64,000 bases of DNA from JADFGZ01 sp965222345 (GTDB lineage: Bacteria; Acidobacteriota; Terriglobia; 2-12-FULL-54-10). The notes under the pieces are model-generated. The model saw nothing but the letters and a program-made list of their open reading frames with translations. It did not search any database and was not told the DNA's origin. The stretch lies in assembly GCA_965222345.1 (NCBI GenBank), contig CBDCTS010000007.1:434001-498000 (forward strand), written 5' to 3'. Made by a program: the position numbers and the translations under genes. Shown here piece after piece: positions 19,146 to 27,614 of the stretch (position 1 is the stretch's first letter; each line of letters opens with the position of its first letter).

Positions 19146-19676
19146 ATGACACGGAAAACAAGCGAGGCGGGAAAACTGATTTCAGTGAACGTAGGACTCC
19201 CTCGCGTGGTGGAATGGAAAGGCAGGACGATCACAACCGGAATCTTCAAAGAACCGGTGGAAGGCCGTACCACCTTGCACCGCCTGAATCTCGACGGCGA
19301 CAGACAGGTCGATCTGACTGTTCACGGGGGACCCGACAAGGCGGTCTACGCCTACCCGGCTGAACATTACGCCCACTGGCGACAGGAATTGCCGGGCATG
19401 GAGCTGCCCTGGGGGACGTTCGGGGAAAACTTGTCCACCGAAGGACTGCTGGAGGATTCCGTCAACATCGGCGACCGGTTCCGCATCGGCACGGCTGAAG
19501 TTCAGGTTACGCAGCCACGCGTCCCCTGCTACAAACTGAGCAGCAAGTTTAGACGCGACGATATCATCAAGAGATTTACGGCTAGCCAGCGCAGCGGTTT
19601 TTACCTGCGGGTGTTGCAAGAGGGAGAGGTGGCGCCCGGCGACCCCTTCGAGCTGACCAGCCGAGACACAAACTAA
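19146..19676 (+). CDS. MOSC domain protein (YiiM-like)
   Basis: About 176 residues, starting at the ATG 6 nt after AAGGAG. It has the MOSC order: ISVNVGLPRVVEW, then VHGGPDKAVYAYPAEHYAHW, GTFGENLSTEGLLEDSVNIG, and the conserved cysteine in TQPRVPCYKLSSKF. MOSC proteins bind molybdenum cofactor and support N-hydroxylated base reduction or sulfur transfer; YiiM is linked to 6-hydroxyaminopurine resistance. No molybdoenzyme partner is adjacent. Confidence 0.88.
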   Translation: MTRKTSEAGKLISVNVGLPRVVEWKGRTITTGIFKEPVEGRTTLHRLNLDGDRQVDLTVHGGPDKAVYAYPAEHYAHWRQELPGMELPWGTFGENLSTEGLLEDSVNIGDRFRIGTAEVQVTQPRVPCYKLSSKFRRDDIIKRFTASQRSGFYLRVLQEGEVAPGDPFELTSRDTN

Positions 19677-19938
19677 TGTCACTGTCGCGTATATTAACCG
19701 GCTGCGCATGCAAGAAGACGCCAGTCCCGACGTCTTGCAACGAATCATTGAACTCGAAGCGTTGTCCGGAAGCTGGCGAAAGTACTTTCAAAAACGACAA
19801 GCGAAGCTGGTGGATCCTGCTTAGGAGAACCAAGAAGAGCTAGCCAGCGTGGATGGGCTTATTGTACCGACGAGCAGCTCAATTTACGGCAGAGACTGCT
19901 GGTCCCCGGCGTCTTTCCTTGAAGTGAGGGGCAAGAGT

Positions 19939-19989
19939 ACAGGCCTTAGCGGCCTGTAAGCTAAGAAGGCAGGCAGGAATGCCTGCCCT
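19939..19989. repeat. Palindromic repeat units downstream of the MOSC gene
   Basis: AGGCCTTAGCGGCCT is followed by GGCAGGCAGGAATGCCTGCC, an almost perfect hairpin. The second motif recurs at 36863-36882 and, altered, at 20393-20412. It belongs to a dispersed non-coding repeat family. Confidence 0.6.
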
Positions 19990-19995
19990 ACTTGG

Positions 19996-20176
19996 TTCGG
20001 TTCCTCGCCAGATTCGGTTTCCTCGGTAGATTCGGCAGATTCGGTTCCCTCGGAAGAATCAGCCTATCGAGTTCCCTCGGTTCCCTCGGCATCCTCGGTT
20101 GATTCGGTTCTCTCGGCAGGTTCGGTTCCTTCGGTTGATTCGGTTCTTTCGGTAGATTCGGAATCCTCGGAATAAT
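19996..20176. repeat. Degenerate 9-bp tandem repeat (TCGGTTNNN)
   Basis: About 19 units of TCGG plus five variable bases run in near-perfect 9-bp phase, for example TCGGTTGATTCGGTTCT and TCGGTTCCCTCGGCATCC. There are small slips near the left end. On the minus strand the phase gives ACCGAA-based codons, so it translates as Thr-Glu-X repeats, but no credible gene surrounds it. It looks like a minisatellite. Confidence 0.75.
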
Positions 20177-20261
20177 TTTGTTGCTCCCGGAATTTGCGCG
20201 AAAGACAATCGGGCCGGAGGGCGTTTGTGCAGCTGGTTTTGTTTAGCTTATGGAGGAAGGA

Positions 20262-20775
20262 TGGCGGGAGAAAAAAGTTTTTGCAAAACAGAGCCATTCA
20301 TCGAGGGATGAGATGGGGCAGGCAGAGAAAAAAGCGTACAGGCCTGGAGGAAATGGAGCACAGACCTTACCGGCCCGTGCTCTCCAGGGGGCAGGCAAGA
20401 ATGCCTACCCTACCTGTGCAGGCTTCGCCTGTACGCGCAAGAGGACAGGCAAGAATGCTTGCCGCTACCTATGCGACTTTAGGAGAAATGTTCCAGAGGG
20501 AGGCAGGTGGGGTAAAAAAAGTGTTTTTTACGAAACAAAGCCAACAAGTCTTTTAGAATCAACATAAGTGCTTGGGGAGGGGTGCAAAAAGCACCAAAAA
20601 GAGAAACGAAATCCCTAAACGAAGTCCCTAACAGGGGATTATTCAATGGCTTTTAGAGCGGTTTGCCGGCAGGTGTGAATCAGGAATGGCAAGCAACCGG
20701 AAATGCTGCCGTGCCGAGTAAGGCGAGAGGAATGGGAGAAAAAAGTTTTTTTGCAAAACGAACCCATTGCAAAAC
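20262..20775. repeat. Dispersed intergenic repeat, three degenerate copies
   Basis: Copies of a unit like GGGAGAAAAAAGTTTTTGC followed by AAAACAGAGCCATT occur at about 20265-20296, 20507-20543 and 20731-20768. Between them are GC-rich hairpins (GGGGGCAGGCAAGAATGCC) and the segment CTTTAGGAGAAATG, which reappears near 36925. Open frames across it vary and have no start or ribosome site. I treat the region as non-coding repeat DNA. Confidence 0.6.
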
Positions 20776-20938
20776 TTCTGATATCCAGATAACCTATTAT
20801 AAATAAAAGAGATAATAGATATACAACAGATTGAGCATTGGCTTCGTTATTGGCTTTGTTATGCTAAAAAGATCACCCGAAAGCTAAATAAAGCCATTAT
20901 ACCAATCTCCTAATAGGGGGTTATGCAATGGCTTTTAG
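20624..20938. repeat. Direct repeat pair flanking an AT-rich segment
   Basis: TCCCTAACAGGGGATTATTC with AATGGCTTTTAG (20624-20656) is repeated as TCTCCTAATAGGGGGTTATG with CAATGGCTTTTAG (20906-20938). The 250 nt between includes the AT-rich tract 20780-20900. Function unknown. Confidence 0.55.
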
Positions 20939-20973
20939 CTATTGCAACCCGGCCGGGAAGCGGAAATGCGGCT

Positions 20974-22095
20974 CTACTGCTTGAACCGGAGCGCCTTGCG
21001 GGTGATTGTGGTAATCGGAAGGCGGTCAATATGGCGCATGGAAACCCACCGCTCGCGAGGGGCTACGAGGCGGCGATCCACCTTGGCTGCGCACACAGCC
21101 ACATGCAGTTTGTTGGTGGTGATGGTGTGCCGCACGCGCCCGAGCAAGCTGCCCAGGCGAATTCCATCGCGGGACTCCATTTCCCTATGAACAGGAGAGC
21201 CTTTCCGGCTGTTCTCCTCCCACATGGGCAACTCCCAAAACCCTCCCATCCATTTCGCGGTGCGCTCCCTGCGGACCAGCAACACCCGGCCCGCCGGGTC
21301 GAGCGCCAGAGCCGCCGTGAACCGGCGCGTCACGGGTCTGGTCTTGAGCCGAGGAACCGGGTATCGCTCCATTTGATTCCGGCCAAAGGCCAGGCAATGG
21401 CTCCGCAAGGGACACTCAGGGCATCGAGGACGCTTCGGCAGGCAGACGGTTGCTCCCAGCTCCATCAGCGCCTGGTTGCAGTCTCCGGGCCGCCGCCGGG
21501 AAACAAGAGCAGCCGCCAAATTGAGTCGTTTCCGCTTGCCTTCGGCAGTTTGCGGATCGTCCGGCAGGGCGTATAAACGCGCCAGCACCCTGGCAACATT
21601 GCCATCAAGAACCGGCAGCGGGAGCCCGCAGGCGATGCTGAGCACGGCAGGGGCGGTATAAGGACCGATTCCGGGCAACCGGAGGGCGGACTGGAGGTCG
21701 TTCGGGAAGCGGCCTCCGTGTTCGCTCACGATCACCTGCGCCGCCTTCTGCAAGTTCCTCGCTCGGGAGTAGTATCCCAGGCCGCTCCAGCAGGCAAGCA
21801 ACCGTTGCTCCGCTGCGGCGGCTAACGCTTGCACGTCCGGGAAAAGGCGAAGGAATCGTTCATAAAATGGAATGACCGCCTGTACCCGCGTCTGCTGGAG
21901 CATGATCTCGGAGACCCAAATCCGGTATGGGTCGCGAGTCTCTCTCCACGGGAGTGTCCGCTTGTGGCGGCCATACCAGACAAGAAGCTTTCGCCGAATT
22001 TGAACTGCCGGGTTGTTATTTCCGATGGAGTTTGCCGGGCGTCTTTTTGCGTTCCTCGTTTTTGAGTTTCTGGTCGGTTGCGGAATACGGCCCAT
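20974..22095 (-). CDS. mutY: A/G-specific adenine DNA glycosylase
   Basis: 373 residues. The helix-hairpin-helix motif LPGIGPYTAPAVLSIACG is followed by the catalytic aspartate in VLDGNVARVLARL. The catalytic Glu is in WVSEIMLQQTRV. Four cysteines (CLPKRPRCPECPLRSHC, spacing C-x6-C-x2-C-x5-C) bind the 4Fe-4S cluster. A C-terminal NUDIX-like domain (LDPAGRVLLVRRERTAKWMG, then GFWELPMW) recognises 8-oxoG. It removes adenine mispaired with 8-oxoG. The N-terminus has an extra basic stretch of about 35 residues. It follows hpnE by 30 nt and probably shares its transcript. Confidence 0.95.
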   Translation of the reverse strand: MGRIPQPTRNSKTRNAKRRPANSIGNNNPAVQIRRKLLVWYGRHKRTLPWRETRDPYRIWVSEIMLQQTRVQAVIPFYERFLRLFPDVQALAAAAEQRLLACWSGLGYYSRARNLQKAAQVIVSEHGGRFPNDLQSALRLPGIGPYTAPAVLSIACGLPLPVLDGNVARVLARLYALPDDPQTAEGKRKRLNLAAALVSRRRPGDCNQALMELGATVCLPKRPRCPECPLRSHCLAFGRNQMERYPVPRLKTRPVTRRFTAALALDPAGRVLLVRRERTAKWMGGFWELPMWEENSRKGSPVHREMESRDGIRLGSLLGRVRHTITTNKLHVAVCAAKVDRRLVAPRERWVSMRHIDRLPITTITRKALRFKQ

Positions 22096-22125
22096 ATCCG
22101 GTGGAGCCTCCTTGACAGACCGCCG

Positions 22126-23511
22126 CTACAAACGCTTCAGCCAACGCACCAGAGGCGCCGCGGGAAGGCCGGGCTGCAGAAAGCGTTGCGGAGTTCCTGC
22201 CGCCTCGGTGACTAATTCTGCGGCTCTGTATCCGCTGCGAACCGCGCCCTCCATGGTGGGAGGCCAGCCGGTGGCCGTCCAGTCTCCCGCCAGGAAGAGA
22301 TTCCCGAACGGAGTTCTTGCATCCAGCCGAAGCTCGTCCAGCCCCGGCTGGAGCGACACGGTGGCTTTTGCTTCCTTCACGACAATATGCTTCAACAACT
22401 TCGCCTTCTGGCTGAGGGGCAATAATTCGTGGAGTTCCCGGAGCGCCAGGGCCAGGATTTCATCCTGCCGCATCGTCATTAAAACCCGCGAGGCGCTTAC
22501 CACCAGCTGGATGTACTGGGAATTTGCCGAACCCTCCTGCTTCCCTCCGATTTGGGACCGGTTGAAAATCCACTGAATGGTACGCCCCAGCACTGTCACA
22601 TGGTCGATGTCCATGACGGGCCTGTCGAACCAAAGATGAATTCCCGTAATCGGAGACCAATCGGGTTTGCGCAGCTTTTCCAGCTCCGGCCACAGTTCCG
22701 GAAGCGATTCCGGAAACAGGTTGGCCAGCGCGTCGGGCGGAAGCGTGCTGACGTAAAAGTCGGCTTTTTTCTCTTTGCCGTCCCACAGGTGGAGCCCCCC
22801 GATGCGGCCCGTCTCCGGATGCAGGCGCGCTACAAGGGTCCGAAGCTGCAAGGAGCAGGATTCGTTCAGTATTTTGCTGGAGTAAAGCTCGCTCAGAGGA
22901 ACCACAGGGACACCCATGCGATACCCCTTGCGGTTGCTGAGAAAAGCTTCCACAAACACCTGGAATGCATAGCGGCTGGAGAGGCGTTCGAGGTCCTCAT
23001 TCAGGGCGCTGGTTAAAATCACGCGCCAGAAATTTTCAATAGCCGCGCTGGTTTGCCTCTGGCTCTTCAGCCAAACCAGCATGGGCTGGTCGTCCGGCGG
23101 CTCCCGGTCCCGGAGGATGGCGAGCATGGCCCGCGCGATGGCCCACTGGTCCCTCCAACCGAGGTCCCGGAAGCGCAACAGCGAAGGGAGCAAATGAAAA
23201 GGCTCCGGAAGCGCCGAAGCGCGCATCGGGGAAAAGCCAGCCGGGCCCAAAAAGAGGAAGTCGTCATAAAAACGAAATTTTTCAGCAGCGCCCGTGCGCC
23301 GGAAAAAGTCCAGCAGATTGGTGCAGCATCCGAGCAGCACGTGCTGGCAATTGTCGACCGGCTCGGTCGAGGCCGCCGGGATAAAAGACGAAGCTCGGCC
23401 TCCCGCGACCCGCCGCTTCTCCAGAACCTCCACCTGAAACCGGGTTTCCGCCAGACACACGGCAGCAGCGAGGCCCGCCAGACCTCCCCCTAGAACGATG
23501 ACCCGTTGAAT
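22126..23511 (-). CDS. hpnE: Hydroxysqualene dehydroxylase / squalene-associated FAD oxidoreductase
   Basis: About 461 residues if started at ATT 23511-23509, which sits 5 nt after GGAGAGG and 22 nt inside the end of hpnD. This is the only choice that keeps the FAD-binding motif VIVLGGGLAGLAAAVCLAE. The nearest standard start in frame, GTG at 23460, would remove the glycine motif, and an in-frame stop closes the frame further upstream. Other family features are EKRRVAGGRASSF, DNCQHVLLGCCTNL and the C-terminal NLFLAGDWTATGWPPTMEGA. With HpnC and HpnD it forms squalene from farnesyl diphosphate for hopanoids. Translation is probably coupled to hpnD. Confidence 0.9.
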   Translation of the reverse strand: MQRVIVLGGGLAGLAAAVCLAETRFQVEVLEKRRVAGGRASSFIPAASTEPVDNCQHVLLGCCTNLLDFFRRTGAAEKFRFYDDFLFLGPAGFSPMRASALPEPFHLLPSLLRFRDLGWRDQWAIARAMLAILRDREPPDDQPMLVWLKSQRQTSAAIENFWRVILTSALNEDLERLSSRYAFQVFVEAFLSNRKGYRMGVPVVPLSELYSSKILNESCSLQLRTLVARLHPETGRIGGLHLWDGKEKKADFYVSTLPPDALANLFPESLPELWPELEKLRKPDWSPITGIHLWFDRPVMDIDHVTVLGRTIQWIFNRSQIGGKQEGSANSQYIQLVVSASRVLMTMRQDEILALALRELHELLPLSQKAKLLKHIVVKEAKATVSLQPGLDELRLDARTPFGNLFLAGDWTATGWPPTMEGAVRSGYRAAELVTEAAGTPQRFLQPGLPAAPLVRWLKRL

Positions 23512-24398
23512 GGTTGCCTCTCCAGTTCGAAACCTGCCTTATGATAGAGCCGCATCCGGACACCCCGGAGCACCACGCTAATTTTTTCCATCTCCGTCAG
23601 AGCAGCCTCCCGCGCGAAAACATTGCATTCGTTGCGCTCAATAGCCATCAGAATGCCGCGGTAAATTGCCATCAGGGCCCACAGGGCAGGCCGGCACTCC
23701 GGCTCCACCATGTCGAGCAAAGGATAAGTATTTTCATAATAACCCCAGGCACGCTCAATCTGGAACCGCATCAAGCCGAGAAATTCCCGGTTATAAACGC
23801 CCGCAGCCAGTTGATCCGGGGAATACTCGAAGCGCTCCAGGTCCTCCAGGGGAAGATATATCCGCCCGCTTCCGGCGTCCTCCCGGATGTCCCGCAAAAT
23901 ATTAGTCAACTGAAACGCAATGCCGCATTCCTCGGCCAGTTTGGCCGCCGCCGGGTCACGGAATCCAAATATATGCAGGGAAACCAGGCCTACCACCGAG
24001 GCCACCCGGTAGCAGTATTGATAGAGACCGTCAAAGGTACGGTAGGACCGGATGGAAAGATCCATCTCGGCGCCCGCCATCAGGTCATAAAAATATTCCG
24101 GCGGTATGGAGTATCGCCGGACGGCATCGTGAAAGGCAGGAAGAATCAGGCTGCCGCCGTAGTCGCCGCGGAGGGTCCGGTCAAACGCGCGGCGCCATTC
24201 CTGCAACCGGGCTGCCTTGTCGGCCGTCGCGCCAGCCCCGTCGGCCACGTCGTCGCAGTATCGCATGAAGGCATACACTGCGCAGAATGCATCGTAACGA
24301 GGCCTGGGAAGCAGCAGAAAACCGTAATAGAAGTTTCGCGCCCGCTGCCGGGTCAGCCGCTGGCAATAGCGGGAGGAAGTTTCCAGAAGGGTCGGCAT
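23490..24398 (-). CDS. hpnD: Presqualene diphosphate synthase
   Basis: About 302 residues. It is a trans-isoprenyl diphosphate synthase of the squalene/phytoene type with two Asp-rich regions: YCDDVADG and NILRDIREDAGSGRIYLP. Other signatures are YYGFLLLPRPRYDAFCAVYA and YCYRVASVVGLVSLHIFG. It condenses two farnesyl diphosphates to presqualene diphosphate. The ATG at 24398 lies 1 nt after the hpnC stop, with AGGCAGG upstream. A longer frame extends into hpnC but is not needed. Its 3' end overlaps hpnE by 22 nt. Confidence 0.94.
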   Translation of the reverse strand: MPTLLETSSRYCQRLTRQRARNFYYGFLLLPRPRYDAFCAVYAFMRYCDDVADGAGATADKAARLQEWRRAFDRTLRGDYGGSLILPAFHDAVRRYSIPPEYFYDLMAGAEMDLSIRSYRTFDGLYQYCYRVASVVGLVSLHIFGFRDPAAAKLAEECGIAFQLTNILRDIREDAGSGRIYLPLEDLERFEYSPDQLAAGVYNREFLGLMRFQIERAWGYYENTYPLLDMVEPECRPALWALMAIYRGILMAIERNECNVFAREAALTEMEKISVVLRGVRMRLYHKAGFELERQPFNGSSF

Positions 24399-24399
24399 T

Positions 24400-25341
24400 T
24401 CACCTGCCTTTCCGGCGGAAAACCAACTGCCCTGCCAGAACCGAAGCCAGCAACAGCGTCTTCTCTCCCTGGCCGAGCTCGGGACGCCGGGCCAGCACAT
24501 TGTAGTTTTGCCGCTCGATGAGTTTCAATATTTCCATTCCCGCGCGGCTGAACAGTTCCACGTCCACCGCCAACCGGATGCCGACCCGCGAGGCCAGCGG
24601 CAGGCCTTTCCAAAACAACTCCCTGGTGCGCTCGATTAGTTCTTTCAGCAGGCTTACAAAATTCCCGTTATATCGAAAATGCGCCAGATCGTCCTCCGAA
24701 TACCCGTGCCGTGCCATGTCGTCCAACGGCAGGTAAACGCGGCCGATGCGGAAATCCCGGGCGACGTCCTGCCAGAAGTTGGCCAGTTGCAAGGCCGTGC
24801 AGGTGTAGTCGGAAAGCTGCTGCAACTCCGGGTCGCGATATCCGCACAGATGAAGGACCAGCCGACCAACCGGATTGGCCGAATAGCGGCAGTAGCCCAG
24901 AAGCTCCTGAAAATTGCGGTAGCGCGTCTTGGTCTGGTCCTGCCGGAAGGCGGCGATCAAATCCAGAAACGGCTGCTGGGGAATCTCCAACTGCTCGACT
25001 GTCTCCCGCAAGGCTACAAACACGGGATGGCGGACGCGGCCCTGGTAGCAGGCCCGCAGCTCCTCTTCCCAACGGTCCAGCAGGAAGAGCGACCGGGCCC
25101 GGTCGCCGGTCTCATCGCCCAGATCATCGGCCCAGCGACAATAGGCGTACACCGGATAAAAATGTGACCTCAGATCGCGGGGAAGCAGCAGGCTTGCGAT
25201 GGGAAAGTTTTCGTAGTGATTCCGGACCAGCCGCTCGCAATACTGACGGGCCTGGTCGAGCGGCGGAGGCGAAAGAGGAAGCTCGCCGGTCCAGTCTGCG
25301 GGCCGGGAAGTGGTTGCGGGGAAGGATGGCTCAACTCTCAT
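24400..25341 (-). CDS. hpnC: Squalene synthase-type HpnC (hydroxysqualene synthase)
   Basis: About 313 residues. It belongs to the same superfamily as HpnD, with NHYENFPIASLLLPRDLRSH, YCRWADDLGDETGD (first Asp motif) and QLANFWQDVARDFRIGRVYL (second motif). In the three-gene hpn pathway it hydrates presqualene diphosphate to hydroxysqualene. The ATG at 25341 is preferred by family length; a TTG at 25401 is in frame, and neither has a clear ribosome site. It leads the tightly packed hpnC-hpnD-hpnE unit, with 185 nt separating it from the upstream gene. Confidence 0.93.
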   Translation of the reverse strand: MRVEPSFPATTSRPADWTGELPLSPPPLDQARQYCERLVRNHYENFPIASLLLPRDLRSHFYPVYAYCRWADDLGDETGDRARSLFLLDRWEEELRACYQGRVRHPVFVALRETVEQLEIPQQPFLDLIAAFRQDQTKTRYRNFQELLGYCRYSANPVGRLVLHLCGYRDPELQQLSDYTCTALQLANFWQDVARDFRIGRVYLPLDDMARHGYSEDDLAHFRYNGNFVSLLKELIERTRELFWKGLPLASRVGIRLAVDVELFSRAGMEILKLIERQNYNVLARRPELGQGEKTLLLASVLAGQLVFRRKGR

Positions 25342-25526
25342 TGCTGCGTTGTACAGCACTGGAATGCTCGCCCGGCGACTCGCGGGGCCACCCTCATGCA
25401 AGGCTCGCCGTTTTCAGGTCGTCGTTGCGGTTCGACATGTGCCGCAGCAACTCGGGAAGGCGGCTCAAGGGTGACTCTCCTGTAATGAAATCCCGGTGGA
25501 AACATCGCCCAGCGAAGCGCTCCGGT

Positions 25527-26213
25527 TCACCCCGGACCCAACGCTGCGGCAAGGCTGCCCGCCGCTCGGCGGGAACTCCATGCGAGCCTGCACAAATCCT
25601 TTATGCCATCAAGGCTTCGCATTCCCTCCCGCACCAGCTTCCAGCCAGATAACATTTCATGTTCTCTCCGACAACGCTCAAAGTCAATGGAAATACTCTG
25701 TTCCGAGCTATCCGTAATGGACTTGACGGCGCAAAAGGGCAACCCTGCCAGCAGTGCTGCACGGGCCACCCCCGCAGATTCCATATCCACTGCAATGGCG
25801 CCGGAGTCCTTGCCGAGCCGGCGCTTGTCCTCGGAAGAACCCACCATCTCAGCGGTACAGAGCAAACTGCCCCGCCGGGCGAAGCGGACGGGCAGAAGAC
25901 CGGCTTGGCAGTCGAAACGCTCCTGACTTTCTTCCTCCAGAACACTGTCGGCCAGAACAACGTCCCCCACCTTCAGATCCTCTATGAGGGCGCCGGCAAA
26001 CCCCAGCGTGGAGAGTCCGCGCAGTGAAAAGTCCTGAACCAGCTTGCGAGCCGTCCGGAATGCGTTGGCAACGCCAACACCTGCAATCGCCAGCACAACG
26101 GGCTCTTCTCCCAGGAAAAAAGAATAGAGATTGCGGCCCAACCGATTCATTTCTTTTTTCCCGCGCAGAAGCGGCCTGATCTCCCAGGAAAAGGCCGACA
26201 CCATGCCAATCAT
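25527..26213 (-). CDS. MTA/SAH-nucleosidase-like phosphorylase, HpnG-type
   Basis: About 228 residues. The nucleoside phosphorylase fold shows VVLAIAGVGVANAFRTARKL, STLGFAGALIEDLKVGDVVL and the catalytic segment AIAVDMESAGVARAALLAG, followed by VKSITDSSE. Hopanoid clusters often carry such a protein (HpnG), which removes adenine from adenosylhopane; position between ispH and hpnC supports that. A general 5'-methylthioadenosine nucleosidase is the alternative. Starts at 26213 or 26204 both lack a good ribosome site. The frame is open upstream into ispH, but that part has no family similarity. Confidence 0.75.
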   Translation of the reverse strand: MIGMVSAFSWEIRPLLRGKKEMNRLGRNLYSFFLGEEPVVLAIAGVGVANAFRTARKLVQDFSLRGLSTLGFAGALIEDLKVGDVVLADSVLEEESQERFDCQAGLLPVRFARRGSLLCTAEMVGSSEDKRRLGKDSGAIAVDMESAGVARAALLAGLPFCAVKSITDSSEQSISIDFERCRREHEMLSGWKLVREGMRSLDGIKDLCRLAWSSRRAAGSLAAALGPG

Positions 26214-26374
26214 CTGATCGCGCCCACATGGCGAGGCTGGCCGGGGGCTACCCTCAAAATGGTCGAGCGAGGAGTCGATGCATTGGGAAAGAGGATCCAT
26301 CCTACCTGCACGACGCAAAGAGGACTCGCCTTCCAATCCAGTCGCCCGAGCGCCGTCGAAGCAGTCGCGGTTGC

Positions 26375-27370
26375 TCATCCATTGGTTGGAATCCTGTTGT
26401 TCCTTACTTCCAGGGAGAGCAGCTCGGGCGGCAGGGCGAAGCGCACGTCTTCCGACACCGGTTCGACTTCCTGTACTCGCCCAAAACCCTGGCTTTTTAG
26501 AAAACCGACCACCCTCTGGACCAGAAAATCCGGCGCGGAGGCCCCGGCGGTGATTCCGACCGTTCGGACCTTCTCGATCCACGGGCGCTCGATGGCCGTT
26601 TCATCCTCGATCAAATAAGAAGGCAACCCGGCGTTGGAAGCCACTTCCACTAAGCGGTTGGAGTTGGAACTGTTGGAGGAGCCGACCACCAGCAGCAGGT
26701 CACAGAGAGAGGCAACGGCTTTGACTGCTACTTGACGGTTCTCGGTGGCGTAACAGATGTCCTGAGCCGGAGGGCCCACAATGCATGGATACTTTGCCTT
26801 CAACGCCGCAATGATCCCTTTGGTCTCCTCCAAGCTTAAAGTAGTCTGCGTGAGGTACGCAACGCGCGAGGGGTCCGGCAAGTTCAGGCTTTGGATTTCC
26901 TCCTCGGAGCTGATCAACCATGTCTGTACCGGAGCTTCGCCCAGCGTTCCGATCACTTCATCGTGATCTTTGTGCCCGATCAAAACGATGGAAAATCCCT
27001 GGCGGGCAAACCGGACCGCTTCCAAATGCACCTTGGTGACCAGGGGACATGTGGCGTCAATCACTTGCAGGCGCCGCTCGACCGCCATGCGCCGAACTTC
27101 GGGAGCAACACCATGAGCGCTGAAGATGACCCGGGCTCCCTCCGGCACCTCATCGATCTCATCGAGGAAAATCGCCCCCTTGCGGGAAAGGTCCACGACT
27201 ACGTGGTGGTTGTGGACGATTTCCTTCCTCACGTAAATGGGCGCGCCGTAAGCATCCAGGGCAATATTTACAATATCAATGGCGCGGACCACGCCCGCGC
27301 AAAAGCCCCTGGGCTTCAAAAGAAAAACTGTCTTGGAGGCTGGCAAAGTGGCTGGTCCGGTGGCTGTCAT
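26375..27370 (-). CDS. ispH: 4-hydroxy-3-methylbut-2-enyl diphosphate reductase
   Basis: 331 residues. The three cysteines that hold the iron-sulfur cluster are in PRGFCAGVVRA, DATCPLVTKVH and DICYATENRQ. The substrate-binding histidines fall in EIVHNHHVV and FSAHGVAPE, and GSSNSSNSNRL binds diphosphate. It performs the last MEP-pathway step, giving IPP and DMAPP. Location upstream of hpnCDE links precursor supply to squalene production. The N-terminus has about 12 residues before the family start. Confidence 0.96.
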   Translation of the reverse strand: MTATGPATLPASKTVFLLKPRGFCAGVVRAIDIVNIALDAYGAPIYVRKEIVHNHHVVVDLSRKGAIFLDEIDEVPEGARVIFSAHGVAPEVRRMAVERRLQVIDATCPLVTKVHLEAVRFARQGFSIVLIGHKDHDEVIGTLGEAPVQTWLISSEEEIQSLNLPDPSRVAYLTQTTLSLEETKGIIAALKAKYPCIVGPPAQDICYATENRQVAVKAVASLCDLLLVVGSSNSSNSNRLVEVASNAGLPSYLIEDETAIERPWIEKVRTVGITAGASAPDFLVQRVVGFLKSQGFGRVQEVEPVSEDVRFALPPELLSLEVRNNRIPTNG

Positions 27371-27614
27371 CTAAAATCTCAGTCCAGCAAAGGACCCAAC
27401 GGGGTTCCGTGCGGCAGCTTACTTAATATTCACAACAACATCGCTCGAAAAGGAATCGCCGGATCGTTCCTGCTGCGAATGGCACTGGTTCCCTTATCGC
27501 GCTCCGCCAGGCTGCCTGGCTCTGTGTCATAGTCCGCAACCCGCTGTTCCCTGCGAAATCCAAAGAAAAGTCTCTTTCTTCTTGGAGTCTTGCTTTTAGG
27601 GAAGGAAACTGGAG

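Noticed and set aside
20194..20567. Two overlapping plus-strand frames in the repeat island
   Set aside because: They consist of repeat-derived peptide and have no ribosome site.
26214..26582. N-terminal extension of the HpnG-like protein
   Set aside because: It overlaps the 3' part of ispH and has no similarity to the family; the real start is near 26213.
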